A stretch of 64,000 bases of DNA from Mycobacterium sp. HUMS_12744610 (lineage in GTDB: Bacteria > Actinomycetota > Actinomycetes > Mycobacteriales > Mycobacteriaceae). Shown piece after piece: positions 62,123-64,000 of this stretch; within the stretch, counting starts at the first letter, position 1; every line of letters begins with the position of its first letter. The stretch lies in NCBI RefSeq assembly GCF_041206865.1, contig NZ_JBGEDP010000001.1:1-64000 (forward strand). Reading direction: 5' to 3'. The position numbers were made by a program, and so were the translations under genes. Under the pieces are notes generated by a model. It saw only the letters and a list, made by a program, of their open reading frames with translations, was not told where the DNA came from and made no database searches.

Positions 62123-63286
62123 TCAGGCCCGGTTCTCGATCGCGACGCCGAAGCGTTCGCGGAAGGCCCGAAACTCGGCGTGCAGGGCGTCGAGGTCCTC
62201 GCCGATGTCGGTCAACAGGCGCGTCGAGTAGGTGAACTTGCCGTGGCGGTCGCCGCGGTTGGCTACGAGATAGTCCCGCATCGCCGCCTCGGGCCCGGCC
62301 GCCAGGTCGCGGCCGCAGAACGTGTAGTAGCGCCGCACCGTTTCAACCGGATGGGCGACGAAGTCGGTGTAGCGGGCGTGCAGGATGCGCGGGTCGTCGA
62401 CCAGCGGATTGGCCATCGTGTTGGCGATGCCGGCCCGGGTCAGCTCCAGGTGCATCTTGGCCGCGGCGTGCAGGTCGATCGGGCCGACCATGCCTTCGGC
62501 GATGTCGGCCATCATCATGGTGCGCGACGCGGCGACCTGGACCGGGTCGCGGTGCAGCCACACGATCCGGGCGTCGGGGTAGGTGTCGAACAGCTCCGCG
62601 AGCCGGAATCCGTGAAAACCCTTGAGAACCCAGCGTTTTCGGGGGCGCCGGTACTGCAGTTGCTGCAGCATGGCCTTGTGTAGCCGGTATTGTGCGGCCG
62701 CGTCGGTGGGCAGCCCGGCCACCAGCGACTGCATCGGGACCCGCCACCACGCGGTCGGCGTCATCACCCGGAAGTCGAAGGCCCAGGTGCGTTCGTCCTC
62801 TGGCAGGCCGTCGCCGAGCATGTCGTTGTAGGGGTGGCTGTGCAGCCACTTGGGCAGCTTGGCGTTGATCTCGCGCCAGTCGGCGTCGGCGCGGGCGCGG
62901 CGGGGGTCGTCCGGGCCGGCCAGTCCCGGCGGCGGCGACGGGTACATCACCTCCCAGAAGCGCAGCGCCCGCGCGTCCGGGTCGACGGACATCAGCGCGT
63001 GCATGAGCGTGGTGCCCGACCGGGGTTCGCCGGTGACGAACATCGGCGCCTCGATCACCTCGTCGCCGACGGGATAGCGGTTGCGGTCCCCGACGAACTC
63101 CAGCCGCGAGGTCAGCAGCCAATGGCACACCCGGGCGGCCTCGCGCGCACCGTCGGCGTCCAGGCCGAGCGCGTTGAGGTGGTCGACGGCGACGGCGAAG
63201 CGGTGCGGCAGCGTCGGGTCGGCGTAGTCGCGCAACCCGGTCTCGGCCTGCGCGGCCTCCAGCAGCGCCGCGGCGTCGAGGCTCAC
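62123..63286 (-). CDS. PAPS-dependent sulfotransferase family protein
   Basis: A 387-aa protein of the Stf-like sulfotransferase_3 family, which moves sulfate from PAPS to lipids or other acceptors. The 5'-phosphosulfate loop is FVTGEPRSGTTLMHALMSVD and the 3'-phosphate site ARIVWLHRDPVQVAASRTMM; YTDFVAHPVETVRRYY is the usual C-terminal helix. GTG at 63286 overlaps the preceding LLM gene's stop; GTG at 63301 is an alternative giving five more residues. No transmembrane segment. Acceptor unknown. Confidence 0.88.
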   Translation of the reverse strand: MSLDAAALLEAAQAETGLRDYADPTLPHRFAVAVDHLNALGLDADGAREAARVCHWLLTSRLEFVGDRNRYPVGDEVIEAPMFVTGEPRSGTTLMHALMSVDPDARALRFWEVMYPSPPPGLAGPDDPRRARADADWREINAKLPKWLHSHPYNDMLGDGLPEDERTWAFDFRVMTPTAWWRVPMQSLVAGLPTDAAAQYRLHKAMLQQLQYRRPRKRWVLKGFHGFRLAELFDTYPDARIVWLHRDPVQVAASRTMMMADIAEGMVGPIDLHAAAKMHLELTRAGIANTMANPLVDDPRILHARYTDFVAHPVETVRRYYTFCGRDLAAGPEAAMRDYLVANRGDRHGKFTYSTRLLTDIGEDLDALHAEFRAFRERFGVAIENRA

Positions 63287-64000
63287 GAGACGGCCCCGCA
63301 CAGCCGCAGCAGTTCGTCCTCGGTCGCCCGGACGTTGGCCGCCGAGGCCTCGGCGTACTTCAGGCCGGCCATGGCGCCGTAGTCGAGGATTTTGGGCACC
63401 CGCAGGCCCGCGTCCACGTACGTCTTGACGATCTCGGCGACCCGCCCCGGGGTACCGTGCGGCACGACGGCCAGGACCATCTCGGGTTGCACCTTGTCCA
63501 GGAACTCCACGATCCGCTCACGGGGCAGCGTCGCGGGGTCGATGTCCTGGAACCCGCGCCAGCCCTCACCCATCGGGTGCTCGAACCCGAAGCCGCGCAA
63601 CGTCTCCGCGGAGACCTGCAGCAGGAACGCCCGCACCAGCGGCGCCCGCAGGATCTCGGCGAGCGCGTCGTCGTCCGCGCCGATCAGGCACACCTGGATG
63701 AAGCACGGCGTGATCGCCATCGGGTCACGGCCCGCGTGTTCGGCGGAAGCCCTTACCGCCGAGAGCATTTCGGCGTAGTGCTCCGGCGTCCAGGCGCCTG
63801 CCGGCCACCACCCGTCGGCGTGGCGGCCGGCGATGTCGAGCATCCGCGGGCCGCTGGCGCCGATCCAGATCGGGGGGAACCGCCCGTCGTAGGGTTCGAT
63901 GTCCAACCGGGCTTGACGCAGCGTGTAGAACCGCCCGTCGAAGTCGATCGGGCCGTCGCTCTCCCACAGCAGCCGGATGACGTTCAGCGCCTCCTCGAAA
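63283..64000 (-). CDS. LLM-class F420-dependent oxidoreductase (5' end beyond window)
   Basis: The C-terminal 238 codons of a luciferase-like monooxygenase/F420 oxidoreductase. The frame is open to the window edge (FEEALNVIRLLWESDGPIDF is the first readable part) and continues IWIGASGPRMLDIAGRHADG, WWPAGAWTPEHYAEML, with the hallmark PPIWIGASGPRML. The C-terminus ends LLRLCGAVS and overlaps the sulfotransferase start by four bases. Related to the F420 enzymes abundant in mycobacteria; substrate unknown. Confidence 0.9.
   Translation of the reverse strand, partial: FEEALNVIRLLWESDGPIDFDGRFYTLRQARLDIEPYDGRFPPIWIGASGPRMLDIAGRHADGWWPAGAWTPEHYAEMLSAVRASAEHAGRDPMAITPCFIQVCLIGADDDALAEILRAPLVRAFLLQVSAETLRGFGFEHPMGEGWRGFQDIDPATLPRERIVEFLDKVQPEMVLAVVPHGTPGRVAEIVKTYVDAGLRVPKILDYGAMAGLKYAEASAANVRATEDELLRLCGAVS

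Overview
The window is a GC-rich mycobacterial chromosome segment that begins inside dnaA and runs through the replication origin. Gene content and order (dnaA-dnaN-recF-DUF721-gyrB-gyrA-DUF3566-ileT-alaT-cwsA-ppiA-crgA-trpG-pknB-pknA-pbpA-rodA-pstP-fhaB-fhaA-leuT, then whiB5 ... leuS ... Rv0045c-like) match the start of the Mycobacterium tuberculosis chromosome closely. A 420-residue GyrA intein, a PE gene with MPTR-like repeats, mycothiol and F420 enzymes and several IS elements point to a slow-growing non-tuberculous mycobacterium. All assignments rest on recognising protein families by eye; no search was run. Rv numbers name the M. tuberculosis counterpart as I recall it.

Layout. 1-10.9 kb: replication and topology genes with oriC between dnaA and dnaN; gyrB carries an apparent 1-nt deletion and gyrA an intein directly after the catalytic tyrosine. 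11-18.2 kb: DUF3566 protein, two tRNAs enclosing a 49-codon frame, a receptor Ser/Thr kinase lacking its catalytic aspartate, cwsA, ppiA, a PH-like membrane protein, crgA, DUF881 protein and trpG. 18.2-28.4 kb: the minus-strand operon fhaA-fhaB-pstP-rodA-pbpA-pknA-pknB, which couples phospho-signalling to peptidoglycan synthesis, then tRNA-Leu with an intrinsic terminator. 28.4-32.8 kb: accessory DNA with a PE-MPTR gene, TetR regulator with palindromes, small lipoprotein, GNAT protein and a decayed acyl-CoA dehydrogenase. 32.8-39 kb: whiB5, an Xre-type regulator, an NlpC/P60 hydrolase, two DUF4226-type proteins, EspC-like and EspD-like proteins, a 47-aa frame, a DUF5631/5632-type protein and a DUF2710-type protein; together these look like a little-described secretion-associated locus. 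39-47.6 kb: DinB-like protein, MFS transporter, YqgE, Mtc28, LeuS, SDR and MarR.

47.7-51.8 kb: an amino-acid ABC transporter whose fused binding protein/permease gene is split by an IS3-type element. 51.8-56.4 kb: GntR, F420-type LLM enzyme, alpha/beta hydrolase, and a nitrile hydratase/thiocyanate hydrolase-type operon with an unusual Cys-Cys-Leu-Cys-Ser-Cys metal motif. 56.5-59.8 kb: an integrase-type IS with a 6-bp target duplication, itself interrupted by an IS1182-type element flanked by CTAG. 60.1-64 kb: a tightly coupled minus-strand operon of LLM oxidoreductase (cut by the window end), sulfotransferase, TIM-barrel isomerase/epimerase and DUF1214 protein.

The core regions are conventional. 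The most interesting material is the secretion-associated locus, the degenerate kinase, the metal-site variant hydratase, the PE-MPTR hybrid and the nested insertion sequences. Several frameshifts (gyrB, IS3 orfB, the integrase) could be real or sequencing errors; the raw sequence alone cannot decide.
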